Below, piece after piece: positions 56,112-64,000 of a stretch of 64,000 nt of DNA (within the stretch, counting starts at the first letter, position 1; the number at the start of each line of letters is the position of its first letter). The notes under the pieces were generated by a model, which was not told the origin of the DNA, did not search any database, and saw only the letters and a program-made list of their open reading frames with translations. The position numbers were made by a program, and so were the translations under genes. The stretch is from a bacterium. GTDB lineage: Bacteria; JACRDZ01; JAQUKH01. The stretch lies in assembly GCA_028719205.1 (NCBI GenBank), contig JAQUKH010000001.1, forward strand, positions 62,001 through 126,000, given 5' to 3'.

Positions 56112-57215
56112 TTATCTATTTACAAATTCGTTATAAACTTTTAAAGTCTCCCTCGCAGCCTTTTCCCATGAAAATATTCTTGCGCGTTCCAGTCCCTTTT
56201 CGCTCAGCATTTTTCTTAAATTATCATCTTCAGCCAGAACAGATAAATTCTTCGCGATATCAGAAACATCCAGAGGGTCAACCATACACGCCGCGCCACC
56301 TGTAATTTCCGGCATTGAAGACATATTCGATGTTAAAACCGGCGTTCCGCATGCCATGGCTTCGATCGCCGGCAAGCCAAAGCCTTCATACAATGAAGCA
56401 AATATCAGAGCCTTCGCCCCGCTATATAATGACGCTAATTCTTCATTCTTCATGTAGCCGATTAATTTTACGCGGCTTTCTAATTTTAGCTTATATATTT
56501 TATCCAATATTTCCTGATGTCCATAAGATAAATTTCCTGTCAAAACTAAATTGGCCATTTTATTATTCTCTGAAAATATTTTAAAAGCTTCAAGGATCCT
56601 TAAAATATTTTTTCTTAAATTGATCGCTCCAACATATAAAAAATAATCACTGTTTATGCCATATTTCTCTTTTGTAATTCTTATATTTTGCTCGCTTTGA
56701 GGGCTGAACATTTTTCTGACACCATGATATATAACCCTTATTTTTTCCTCAGGATATGCGAAATTATTTAATATTTCTCTTTTTGTAAATTCAGACACAG
56801 TAATAACCAGGTCCGCCTGTTTTTTATTCAACATATTATCATATCTTTTTATCATCATCTCTTTAAAATGTTTTGACGCGTAATTATCTCCCAATACCGC
56901 CGCGCCTATATCATGTATGGTTACTATATTTCTTGATCTGTATGACCATGGGAGCCTGTCTGCCATACCATGAAAGATATCAAGCTTTAACTGAAAAATA
57001 AAGTTTAACGGCTCCTGAATTATTTTTGTTCTAAAATTATCCTGATCGATCTTTAATATTTGCGCTTTATTTTTTATATGAGAAAAACGGTAGCATAGAT
57101 AATATTTATTTTCTTTATCGATTTTTGAGATGTCATTGATCAAATTAATAATATAGTTTCCAACACCTGTCCAGTTTCCATCCGCAATAGGAGAAACATC
57201 CAATCCTATATTCAT
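56112..57215 (-). CDS. GT4-type (family 1 domain) glycosyltransferase
   Basis: 367 residues from the ATG at 57215 with AGGAGG 8 nt upstream; the six-codon upstream extension is not needed. N-terminal MNIGLDVSPIADGNWTGVGN. The C-terminal half has VYGAINLRKNILRILEAF-like donor site, KLIGYMKNEELASLYSGAKAL and FASLYEGFGLPAIEAMACGTPVLTSN, the E-x7-E donor motif of GT4 enzymes. It should add a sugar to the LPS core or another polysaccharide. Overlaps the waaF-type gene start by 4 bp. Confidence 0.92.
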   Translation of the reverse strand: MNIGLDVSPIADGNWTGVGNYIINLINDISKIDKENKYYLCYRFSHIKNKAQILKIDQDNFRTKIIQEPLNFIFQLKLDIFHGMADRLPWSYRSRNIVTIHDIGAAVLGDNYASKHFKEMMIKRYDNMLNKKQADLVITVSEFTKREILNNFAYPEEKIRVIYHGVRKMFSPQSEQNIRITKEKYGINSDYFLYVGAINLRKNILRILEAFKIFSENNKMANLVLTGNLSYGHQEILDKIYKLKLESRVKLIGYMKNEELASLYSGAKALIFASLYEGFGLPAIEAMACGTPVLTSNMSSMPEITGGAACMVDPLDVSDIAKNLSVLAEDDNLRKMLSEKGLERARIFSWEKAARETLKVYNEFVNR

Positions 57216-58222
57216 TTCAATAACCTCCTGCACGCATCAAATACTTCGTCAACTGTAATTTCCCTCATGCATTTAAAATGTTCCTTTGGACATACCTTAT
57301 GCCCATGCCTGCCGCACGGCCGGCATGACAATATTTTCTCAACGACAATATTTTTCATACTATATGGCCCAAAACCAAGCCCGGTGGTTGTCGGCCCGAA
57401 TATTGCGACAGTCGGTACCTGAAATGCTGAAGCCAGATGCAGCGGCGCGGTATCGTTGGTAATGAACAGATCACATTTTGATATTACTGACGCGGATTCT
57501 CCCAAGGATAATGCCCCCGCGGCAATAATGATCTCTTTACCGGTTATTTTTTTAATTTCATTACATAACTCTTCATCTTCTTTCCCGCCTATAAGTATGA
57601 TCTTCGAGCCATAAACATCTATTAATCTTTCTGACAATTCCGCAAAGCGTTCTTTGATCCACCTTTTTGTTGCCCAAACTGAACCTGGCGCAAGGCCAAT
57701 TATAAGATCTTTTTTTATTACCCCCTGCTCTTTTAAAAAAATACCTGCTTTTTTAATATCTCCTGTTCCAAGAAATATTGGTATATGCCTTGAACCATTT
57801 TTCTCATCTATCAAACTTAAATTACGCTCAACCTCATGTTTATCCCAGGAATATTTTACGAGCTTAGTTAAAAATATCTTTGCGGCGCTTCTATCAAAAC
57901 CGATCCGTTCGGGAATCCCGCCTGAATAAGCCAGCATAACGGAACGCACAGACCTGTGAGGCAGGATAGCCATGTCATATTTTTGATTTTTTATCTTTCT
58001 ATCAAATTTTACAAAATTTTTAAATCCCTTATCCATACCATTTTTATCATAAACGATAACTTCATTTATATATGGATTCGCTTTTACCAGATCATAAGCT
58101 TTTGGTGTGATCATTATCGATATATGACTTCCCGGATATTTCCTGTGCACCGCTTCGATCAAAGGAAGCGTCAAGATCACATCGCCGATAAAGGCTGTCT
58201 GTATAATAAGTATTTTTTTCAT
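57212..58222 (-). CDS. waaF: LPS heptosyltransferase II-type glycosyltransferase
   Basis: 336 residues of family 9. KILIIQTAFIGDVILTLPLIEAVHRKYP, IGLAPGSVWATKRW, FITNDTAPLHLASAFQVPTVAIFGPTTTGLGFGP, and the C-terminal cysteine motif CRPCGRHGHKVCPKEHFKCM. The last two are typical of WaaF-type heptosyltransferases that add inner-core heptose. The symbol is a best match; the substrate is not shown. Confidence 0.87.
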   Translation of the reverse strand: MKKILIIQTAFIGDVILTLPLIEAVHRKYPGSHISIMITPKAYDLVKANPYINEVIVYDKNGMDKGFKNFVKFDRKIKNQKYDMAILPHRSVRSVMLAYSGGIPERIGFDRSAAKIFLTKLVKYSWDKHEVERNLSLIDEKNGSRHIPIFLGTGDIKKAGIFLKEQGVIKKDLIIGLAPGSVWATKRWIKERFAELSERLIDVYGSKIILIGGKEDEELCNEIKKITGKEIIIAAGALSLGESASVISKCDLFITNDTAPLHLASAFQVPTVAIFGPTTTGLGFGPYSMKNIVVEKILSCRPCGRHGHKVCPKEHFKCMREITVDEVFDACRRLLK

Positions 58223-58235
58223 ATATCTTTATTTT

Positions 58236-59246
58236 TTATTTCCATAGCTTTTTTATAATTATATCCGTTACATCTTCAGGCTTAATTGCCTTTAAACATT
58301 CCAGGGTCCCCTTGGGGCAACTATTGGAACCATGTAAACTGCATGGCCTGCACTTAAGATCGCGGCTCAGAACAACCGAGTTTTTCCCCACAGGGGCAAA
58401 CCCGAATTCCTTAACTGTTGGCCCGAAAAATGTGATCAACGGGATACCGGCTGCGTCCGCGATATGCATCAAACCGGTATCATTGCCGATAAAATACTGG
58501 CATTTTTTTATTAAGGCCGCTTGTGCCATCAGCCCCAGCTCATTTATGGCTATAATTGGTTTATTTTTTAAATCTTCAAATGTGCTTCCAAGTTTTTCAA
58601 TATCACCCGGCCCGCCGAATATTATAAACCTGCATTCTATTTTTTTGCTTAGATCATTCACTAATTTTTTATAATGATCCATTGGCCAACACTTTGTCTC
58701 CCAGTGCGCGAAAGGCGCAAGCCCGATCATTAGAATATCTTTACCGGCATACTTTTTTTGAAATTCTTCCGCTATTTCCTCATCACGCTTACTTATCCAT
58801 ATTTCCAGCCCTTTATTATCATTTTCAATATTAAGAGGCTTTAACGCGTTAAAATAGCTGTTAATTACACTTGTATTTTCATCCAATAATTTAAGATGTA
58901 AATTTAATAACAACCAGCGTTTTAAAATATTTTTTTTATATATCAACCTCTTTTCAACACTTAAAGTATAATCTAAATAAATGCTCCTTAAGTTACGATG
59001 AATATCAATTATTACATCATATTTATTTTCTTTTAACTTATTTGCTAAATCTTTTATAGGCTCATTTGTTTTTAAAATTATCACTTCATTCAGATATGGG
59101 CAGTCTGCTATTAGCGGCGCAAATTCTTCTTTTACCAGCATTGAAATATGGCTTTCAGGATATTTATTGCGGACCGCGCGAATAACAGGGCTTGTTAAAA
59201 CAATATCGCCGATCGAACTAAAGCGGATTATTAATATTTTTTTCAT
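58236..59246 (-). CDS. Family 9 glycosyltransferase (heptosyltransferase-type)
   Basis: 336 residues. KILIIRFSSIGDIVLTSPVIRAVRNKYP, IGLAPFAHWETKCW, IGNDTGLMHIADAAGIPLITFFGPTVKEFGFAP and CRPCSLHGSNSCPKGTLECL. Close to its downstream neighbour in layout; probably a second core heptosyltransferase, WaaC- or WaaF-like. It follows waaA by 61 bp that contain a strong hairpin. Confidence 0.9.
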   Translation of the reverse strand: MKKILIIRFSSIGDIVLTSPVIRAVRNKYPESHISMLVKEEFAPLIADCPYLNEVIILKTNEPIKDLANKLKENKYDVIIDIHRNLRSIYLDYTLSVEKRLIYKKNILKRWLLLNLHLKLLDENTSVINSYFNALKPLNIENDNKGLEIWISKRDEEIAEEFQKKYAGKDILMIGLAPFAHWETKCWPMDHYKKLVNDLSKKIECRFIIFGGPGDIEKLGSTFEDLKNKPIIAINELGLMAQAALIKKCQYFIGNDTGLMHIADAAGIPLITFFGPTVKEFGFAPVGKNSVVLSRDLKCRPCSLHGSNSCPKGTLECLKAIKPEDVTDIIIKKLWK

Positions 59247-59267
59247 AAAATTCTACATACAAGACTT

Positions 59268-59307
59268 AAGCGGAAGGTTCTGGCTGAAAGCCAGGTTCTT
59301 TCCGCTT
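59268..59307. repeat. Strong hairpin between waaA and the next gene
   Basis: AAGCGGAAGGTTCTGGCT, GAA loop, AGCCAGGTTCTTTCCGCTT: a stem of about 17 bp with one bulge. The waaA stop codon follows immediately on the plus-strand side. There is no T-run after it in the transcript direction, so it is more likely a processing or attenuation hairpin, or a short palindromic repeat, than a terminator. Confidence 0.6.
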
Positions 59308-60576
59308 CTAGTCCTTGTTGTCCTCTGTGAGGATAATATCAGCCTGTTTTACCGCTGACTGTTTATGTTTTTTAAAGACAAAAAACGCTTTTTCACCCAT
59401 CGTCCTGTTTTTACTCTTATCCGAAAGAATTTCATTAAATGCCTGTTCCAATTCCTTCGCGTTATATACTTTTCTTCCTCCACCGCTTTTTATAAGGTCT
59501 TCCGCGACATCTTTAACATTATTGACATATGGGCCGAATAATACCGGCTTGTTAAAAGCGGCCGGTTCTAAGATATTATGCCCGTCAAACGGCTTCAGCG
59601 TGCCTCCGACAAATGAAAGATCTGATAATTTGTAAAAAGAGCTTAACTCACCCAGTGAATCAAGAATAAGTATCTTGAACTGTGGTTCGCCATTATTAGC
59701 ATTATATCTACTTCTTAACATGTAAGAAATTCCTGTTTTTTGAACCAGCTTTTCGACTTCCGGAATTCTTTCCAGATGCCTTGGGGCGAGCACAAGCATT
59801 GCATTAGTAAATTTCACCTGGAAGTTTTTAAAGGCTTCCAATACGACCTCTTCTTCGCCGGGGCGGGTACTCCCCGCTACAATGACCGGACTTCCCATAA
59901 TTATTGAAATATCTTTATCGGTAACAGGCATAAATGAATATTTGGCATTTCCAGTAACCTCGGCTTTTTTTGATGATAGCCCAAGCGATATAATGCGGTT
60001 TTTATCAATATCCGTCTGCGCGCAGTAAAAATCTATTTTATTAACAAATTTCTTGAAAAAGAACCTGAAACTTAAATATTTGGGCCATGAGCTGTCTGAT
60101 ATCCTTCCATTAACAATAATGGCCTTAATTCCCATCTGTTCAGCCTGATGTATCATGTTTGCCCATAATTCAGTTTCAGAAACAACTATGATCTTAGGAT
60201 CTATTTTTTTAATAAAGCTTTTAATAATAAAACTGAGATCTATTGGAAGAAGAGAAAAATATACCACAGGGTATCCTGCAAATATTTCTTTCGCCCTTTT
60301 CAGCCCGGTAGAGGTATAAGTGGTAACAACAAATTCAAGATCCTTATTTTTCTGGAAAAGGCTGTCCAGGATCGGATAAATCCCGCTAATTTCCCCAACC
60401 GACGCCGCATGGAACCATATTGGTTTTTTTGATGATTTTGATTTAACCGGCGACATTATCCCTAGCCGCTGTTTCCACAAAGATAATTCGTTTTTTTTGA
60501 ATAATTTAACAATTAAATACGGGCTGGAAATGATTATAAATACTAATAATAATAGATCATAAATGAAAAATAACAT
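59308..60576 (-). CDS. waaA: 3-deoxy-D-manno-octulosonic acid transferase
   Basis: 422 residues. It transfers Kdo from CMP-Kdo to lipid A. N-terminal membrane anchor (about 3-25), then family motifs PIWFHAASVGEI, VVTTYTSTGLKRAKE, VSETELWANMI, GNAKYSF, VAGSTRPGEEEV and LEPAAFNKPVLFGPYV. Length and order are normal. First gene of the operon that continues to 51030; the -10 of its promoter ends only 9 bp before the ATG. Confidence 0.96.
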   Translation of the reverse strand: MLFFIYDLLLLVFIIISSPYLIVKLFKKNELSLWKQRLGIMSPVKSKSSKKPIWFHAASVGEISGIYPILDSLFQKNKDLEFVVTTYTSTGLKRAKEIFAGYPVVYFSLLPIDLSFIIKSFIKKIDPKIIVVSETELWANMIHQAEQMGIKAIIVNGRISDSSWPKYLSFRFFFKKFVNKIDFYCAQTDIDKNRIISLGLSSKKAEVTGNAKYSFMPVTDKDISIIMGSPVIVAGSTRPGEEEVVLEAFKNFQVKFTNAMLVLAPRHLERIPEVEKLVQKTGISYMLRSRYNANNGEPQFKILILDSLGELSSFYKLSDLSFVGGTLKPFDGHNILEPAAFNKPVLFGPYVNNVKDVAEDLIKSGGGRKVYNAKELEQAFNEILSDKSKNRTMGEKAFFVFKKHKQSAVKQADIILTEDNKD

Positions 60577-60584
60577 AGTAAGTA

Positions 60585-60613
60585 ATTATATCTACATAAT
60601 TTATACTGGTCAA
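60585..60613 (-). promoter_or_regulatory. Sigma-70-type promoter of the waaA operon
   Basis: Minus strand TTGACC (60613-60608), 17 nt, TATAAT (60590-60585). The start site would be at about 60578, 2-3 nt from the waaA ATG, so the message would be nearly leaderless; no Shine-Dalgarno is visible. Confidence 0.65.
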
Positions 60614-60634
60614 GGGTTATTAATGGGCAGGGTA

Positions 60635-62140
60635 CTATTCCATCCCTATAAGGATTCCCACCACATACTTATGCGACCTCTTTGGATTGTCCACCGCTTT
60701 TTGAGAAACTATACTAATTGCTTCCCTGTATTTCTCGATCCCATATTCATCGATCAATGAAATTATATCTTCAACGGTCACAGGATCATTTTCTTCAAAT
60801 ACGACCTTAGCGAATTCTCTCGCCTGGTTCACCCTGTCCGCGCCGTATTGCTTATTCAAACTCTCCCATTTTTCTGCCTGCTTCACAGGATCATACAGGT
60901 CAAATACTTTATATTTTGAAGGTTCTCGATTTTCATAGCCTTCTTTAACATCAGAATATTCTATATCAATAATTTCGTATTTTTTTAATTCCGACATCCC
61001 TTCGCTTAAAGTAGTCCTGTGTAAATGGAAATAATTACTAAGCACATCCAGCGCATGGCTCCACCATTGGTCATTATCGCTCAGGGTTACTTCATAACGA
61101 TTGACCAAATAACAGAATTTCGCCCTGAAGGAAAGCTTCTTGCTCCAGCCATAACTGAAATACTCCCCGGGAACAGTAAAATATTTCCCTTCAGGATATT
61201 TGTACGGTTTCTCACTATTTTCCGGATCAAGTAATGTTACCTTCGCATTCTCACCGATCCGCGTTTCATAATTTATAACATGATATATTTCATTTAACTT
61301 CTTTAATATTCTGTTGATCTCGCCTCTAAAAGCGGTTTTATCCATAACTTTATCCATCTCCAGATCAACCGCCATCTTGTTATAATCCAAGTCAATTAAG
61401 GCATCCCTTTTAAATTCCCTCAGCAACAAAAGATAAATATCAAACGCCCTTTCATCACTACTGGTTATCATCCTGCCGGCCAGATTCTCATTATCCAGAA
61501 AATATCTATACAAGGCTAATGAAGGTTCTTTTTCGCTTACATCCTTTCCCGCCTCATTATCGATAACGATCTCAGAAAAATCCTTAAGCAAAGATCGCGC
61601 CAATTCACCTGACCTTATTAAAACCGACACCTCGTTATTTTTATTAAGTGAAGACCCGGACCAGTTGGTACTCCCCAGGACAACAACATTTTCGTCAATA
61701 ATTATCGTTTTGCTATGCGTAAATACGCTTTTAGTATCATAAAACACTTCAATACCATTCTCTTTAAAATACCTGAAAGCATTTTGATTTTTTCCCTCAA
61801 TACGCCCTCTTTCACCATCCTCCGATCTGTCATAATCAACGCTCTGATCCAGAATTACTTTAACCTGAACACCACGTTTTTTTGCGTTAACCAGGCTTTC
61901 ACAGAGTTGATATACTTCTGACTGCGTATTTTTTCCGTCCAGGCTCACGATATACATAGCCATGGATATGGATTTTTGGGATTTATCAAGGACTTCTTTG
62001 ACGGCGGGATAATATTTTCTACTGCTGATATTGGTAATTTCCGGTTCCCATAGGGGCTCAACATTTTGAGCCCTTATTATATTGGATTCGATTATTGATA
62101 TAAATAAGATTAAAATAAAATATAATTGTTTGTATCTCAT
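60635..62140 (-). CDS. Secreted phospholipase-D-like protein with C-terminal helical region
   Basis: 501 residues with a signal-like N-terminus. Residues about 40-190 form a single PLD domain of the Nuc/endonuclease type: KSISMAMYIVSLDG, RGVQVKVILDQS, and the HKD motif in HSKTIIIDENVVVLGSTNWSGS (H142, K144, D149). One motif per chain implies a dimer acting as nuclease or phosphodiesterase. Residues about 225-500 are helical and include a likely winged-helix-like part (HLHRTTLSEGMSELKKYEII). A signal peptide with a helix-turn-helix-like tail is odd. It begins 9 bp after the RelE-type gene. Confidence 0.85.
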   Translation of the reverse strand: MRYKQLYFILILFISIIESNIIRAQNVEPLWEPEITNISSRKYYPAVKEVLDKSQKSISMAMYIVSLDGKNTQSEVYQLCESLVNAKKRGVQVKVILDQSVDYDRSEDGERGRIEGKNQNAFRYFKENGIEVFYDTKSVFTHSKTIIIDENVVVLGSTNWSGSSLNKNNEVSVLIRSGELARSLLKDFSEIVIDNEAGKDVSEKEPSLALYRYFLDNENLAGRMITSSDERAFDIYLLLLREFKRDALIDLDYNKMAVDLEMDKVMDKTAFRGEINRILKKLNEIYHVINYETRIGENAKVTLLDPENSEKPYKYPEGKYFTVPGEYFSYGWSKKLSFRAKFCYLVNRYEVTLSDNDQWWSHALDVLSNYFHLHRTTLSEGMSELKKYEIIDIEYSDVKEGYENREPSKYKVFDLYDPVKQAEKWESLNKQYGADRVNQAREFAKVVFEENDPVTVEDIISLIDEYGIEKYREAISIVSQKAVDNPKRSHKYVVGILIGME

Positions 62141-62149
62141 TATTTAATT

Positions 62150-62449
62150 TTATATTTTCTTATTTCTATTAATCCAATATTTTGGTTCACGATGCATATG
62201 GACAACGGCAATAACATAGATATGGTCTATTTCATTTGAGTATAATATTTTGTAGGGAAATTTGTGGAGGAGGTATCTCTTAACATTTTCACTTTCAGGA
62301 GAACCTATTTTTGGCATTTTCTTAATTATTCTAAGCACTCTTCTGGTTTCTTCTTTAAATTTTGCACCCAGGCCTTTTATTTCAATTTCGTAATATTCGA
62401 TTGCGTCAGTCAATTCCTCTCTTGCCAGCTTATCAAATATTACTTTCAT
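62150..62449 (-). CDS. RelE/ParE-type toxin
   Basis: 99 residues, typical size. Pattern MKVIFDKLAREELTDAIEYYEI, LRIIKKMPKIGSP, YLLHKFPYKILYSNEIDHIYVIAVVHMHREP, as in RelE/ParE toxins (ribosome-dependent mRNA cleavage or gyrase poisoning). Its start overlaps the antitoxin stop by 4 bp. Confidence 0.92.
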   Translation of the reverse strand: MKVIFDKLAREELTDAIEYYEIEIKGLGAKFKEETRRVLRIIKKMPKIGSPESENVKRYLLHKFPYKILYSNEIDHIYVIAVVHMHREPKYWINRNKKI

Positions 62450-62658
62450 AAACCCTCTTTGAATATTTCCTCAGCCGGTATTCCTTTACTTTTTCCTTCC
62501 CTGTAAGATTTAAGACGAGCTTCAGCCTCTTGTAACCATATTTTTGCTATTTCAGGGTCAGGTTTATCTAAACTTGAAACCAGAGCTTCAATTAAAACAA
62601 TTTTTTCTTGAGGTTTTAATTCTAACGCTTTTTCTACTAATAAATTATTAATTGACAT
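62446..62658 (-). CDS. Antitoxin of the addiction-module component family
   Basis: 70 residues. VEKALELKPQEKIVLIEALVSSLDKPDPEI and WLQEAEARLKSYREGKSKGIPAEEIF are typical of the short antitoxins paired with RelE-type toxins. Precedes the toxin with a 4-bp overlap and has a ribosome binding site (AAAGGA). Confidence 0.9.
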   Translation of the reverse strand: MSINNLLVEKALELKPQEKIVLIEALVSSLDKPDPEIAKIWLQEAEARLKSYREGKSKGIPAEEIFKEGL

Positions 62659-62697
62659 GGCTATTCCTTTCTTTCATTCTTTGATAAATACATTACT

Positions 62698-62727
62698 ATT
62701 ATATTACTTTTTGATGTTTAATGGCAA
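62698..62727 (-). promoter_or_regulatory. Sigma-70-type promoter of the toxin-antitoxin operon
   Basis: Minus strand TTGCCA (62727-62722), 18 nt, TATAAT (62703-62698); start about 33 nt ahead of the antitoxin ATG. I see no clear operator palindrome, although such modules usually repress themselves. Confidence 0.7.
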
Positions 62728-62844
62728 GGTTATTTATTTTTTACCATTTATAAAAAGTCAATACTTTTAATCTTTTAACTACATCCCCATATTTTCCCTA
62801 GGCAACAACGTCACGGATATTTTTTATATAATTTTAAGCAAAAG

Positions 62845-63018
62845 TTATCTTTCCTCCGGAATAACTTCAATTTTAGACAGCGGGGGGAAATGCTTCGGAT
62901 TATCATTATTCAGCTTATAAGTCCACTCGTCAAATTTAAACGAACATTCATAACAACGATGTTCCTCCGCCTTACCCTTAGCATTTAAAAATCTAACCAA
63001 AAATCCTCCGTTGGCCAT
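62845..63018 (-). CDS. Small protein of unknown function
   Basis: 57 residues from the ATG at 63018, which has AAGGAG 9 nt upstream; an ATG six codons earlier lacks this. Sequence features: two cysteines in a CYECSFKF motif, charged and hydrophilic, no signal peptide. I recognise no family. The good ribosome binding site supports expression. It is isolated between the toxin-antitoxin module and the partial DUF2971 gene. Confidence 0.6.
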   Translation of the reverse strand: MANGGFLVRFLNAKGKAEEHRCYECSFKFDEWTYKLNNDNPKHFPPLSKIEVIPEER

Positions 63019-63297
63019 GATACAAGCTCCTTTCATTTTTTAAAAAGGGATATTTAATTCCACGGACACACCAATAACATCCCACATTCTTCTCGCCCCA
63101 GACCTTGGAGCTAAAAGCCATCACCTATTCTTGCTGTGGAAATTGTTTGCGACTAGACAGCGCCGAACCTGAAATCAACTTCGCGTATTCCCAGAATATC
63201 AAATCCCTGATTGTTTTAACTGCTGGTGGCGGCATAGTATTCTCTTTAATATTTCTATTTTATTAATAAGTAATGCCGAGAAACAACGTCCAGGATA
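63019..63297. other. Gene-poor 279-bp gap with a possible remnant plus-strand frame and a direct repeat
   Basis: No supported gene. On the plus strand a frame from TTG 63105 to TAA 63266 (53 residues) has a CCGNC-type cysteine cluster and a hydrophobic C-terminal helix, but no ATG and no ribosome binding site, so it looks like a decayed fragment. The sequence CAACGTC-(N)-GGATATT occurs at 62805-62821 and again at 63284-63300, flanking the 57-residue gene and this gap. Confidence 0.3.
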
Positions 63298-64000
63298 TTA
63301 AAATATTTCCTTTGGGACTAGTTTATAATCAGTTTTAGACAGAATCATTTTATAAATTTTTAAGTGATTATATTCTTCCCTCTGCTTTATAGATTTAGCA
63401 ATAATCTCTACTTTCTCATCAGATCTCAAGCCCAGATAAATTTCCTTTATTGATGTAATCGGTATTGTATAATAATAATTGCCATCTGAATCCACATCAT
63501 CCAACTTCCAAAGAATTCTGACCTCAGTCTCATATCCCCATTTTGTTTCTTTTCTTTTTAACACATCAATAAAATCTTTCTTAAATCTCTCGCGCAATCT
63601 CCCAATTGGCAATGGCAAGGATATCATATCATCTTTGTAGTTTACTTCAATTAATGCTTCATTATCTCTTATAAATTCGCTTTCATCTATCCCGATAACT
63701 ATTCCCTTGTGATTTTCAGCATAATGCGCCCACATTTGAATTATATCCGATTTTCGGGAAAAACACGTTATTCCCATTTTCCCACAATATTCATCCCATA
63801 TTTTATAAAATATTTTTTTGTCGTGTAAAATGCCTTTCAATAAAACATCGATAGAAGAATTTTCATCATAATCTATTTTAAGATCTTTCAACAATTTTTT
63901 AAAACCGTTTATTAAATCTGGATCATTTTCATGGAGCCATCGCAATTCTTCTAGCGTAGATTTTTCGTCGAAGCTAAATAGTAATTCAAAAGGATCGTTA
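63298..64000 (-). CDS. DUF2971 domain protein, N-terminus off window
   Basis: The frame is open to the right window edge, so the start lies beyond it; the visible part is about 233 codons. The visible upstream part includes NDPFELLFSFDEKSTLEEL, and NDPFE is the phrase typical of DUF2971. Further features: GITCFSRKSDIIQMWAHYAENHKGIVIGID and KWGYETEVRILWK. The family is widespread in accessory regions and has no established function. The internal TTG at 63945 is not the real start. Confidence 0.82.
   Translation of the reverse strand, partial: NDPFELLFSFDEKSTLEELRWLHENDPDLINGFKKLLKDLKIDYDENSSIDVLLKGILHDKKIFYKIWDEYCGKMGITCFSRKSDIIQMWAHYAENHKGIVIGIDESEFIRDNEALIEVNYKDDMISLPLPIGRLRERFKKDFIDVLKRKETKWGYETEVRILWKLDDVDSDGNYYYTIPITSIKEIYLGLRSDEKVEIIAKSIKQREEYNHLKIYKMILSKTDYKLVPKEIF

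Noticed and set aside
59268-59307. Hairpin after waaA as a rho-independent terminator
   Set aside because: No T-run follows it in the direction of transcription, and the next gene of the operon begins 21 bp later.
63105-63266. 53-codon plus-strand frame with a CCGNC motif
   Set aside because: No ATG, no ribosome binding site and a stop three codons ahead of any sensible start region; kept only as an observation.

Overview
The window is AT-rich and almost all genes lie on the minus strand. The only plus-strand genes are a three-gene sensory block at 47.5-51.0 kb. It encodes LPS biosynthesis (lpxK, a lauroyl-transferase-like acyltransferase, kdsB, waaA, ADP-heptose synthesis, several family 9 glycosyltransferases), many lipoproteins and secreted proteins, and a sigma-54 activator. 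This points to a diderm, Gram-negative-type bacterium. No ribosomal or other strong taxonomic marker is present. The style (low GC, many secreted repeat proteins, intergenic hairpin repeats) would fit an uncultivated candidate phylum, but that is a guess.

Region 1 (1-2.6 kb) holds a partial redoxin, a membrane HD-GYP protein with a degenerate GYP motif, and a geranylgeranyl-reductase-like flavoprotein. Region 2 (2.66-37.75 kb) is the striking part. It contains five secreted caspase-like (peptidase C14) proteins, each with a different partner domain: a double WD40 propeller, two LamG domains, a ricin-type trefoil, a DUF1566 domain, or an unassigned tail. It also contains two very large secreted HEAT-TPR-CHAT proteins, a truncated CHAT remnant, two CsgG/FlgO-type proteins, two LPP20-type lipoproteins, a DUF4384 lipoprotein, an MltC-like lytic transglycosylase and a DUF4062/AlbA-like protein.

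These genes form three same-strand runs starting at about 16.5, 26.8 and 34.7 kb. Each run is preceded by a near-perfect sigma-54 (-24/-12) promoter: TGGCAC-N5-TTGC once and TGGCAT-N5-TTGC twice. About 130-150 bp further upstream of each lies the same palindrome, ATGCATGG-N4-CCATGCAT, complete at two sites and half degenerate at the third. The gene directly upstream of the third run encodes a CHASE2-membrane-AAA+ sigma-54 activator, itself behind a terminator and a sigma-70-type promoter. The simplest reading is one dedicated regulon: an extracytoplasmic signal sensed by CHASE2 leads to binding at the palindromes and sigma-54 transcription of a secreted caspase/CHAT protease network with outer-membrane-type partners. 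I consider this the main candidate for an undescribed system.

Region 3 (38.0-47.4 kb) is an LPS inner-core/lipid A operon (lpxK, acyltransferase, hydroxyacyl-CoA dehydrogenase, DUF3108, deoxyhypusine-synthase-like, rfaE1, rfaE2, kdsB, pyrG, a secreted protein) ending in tRNA-Val(CAC) and a terminator. Region 4 (47.5-51.0 kb, plus strand) has a response regulator with a GGDDF cyclase-like domain, a hybrid histidine kinase and a protoglobin-PsiE fusion. Region 5 (51.0-60.6 kb) is a second LPS operon: waaA, four family 9 and one family 4-type glycosyltransferase, and a RavA/ViaA-like MoxR-VWA pair in its middle. Region 6 (60.6-64 kb) holds a secreted phospholipase-D-like protein, a RelE-type toxin-antitoxin pair with a clear promoter, a 57-residue unknown protein and a partial DUF2971 gene.

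Several families of intergenic inverted repeats occur, mainly in the middle sigma-54 operon. One copy encloses a gene for an S23 (23S rRNA intervening sequence) four-helix-bundle protein.
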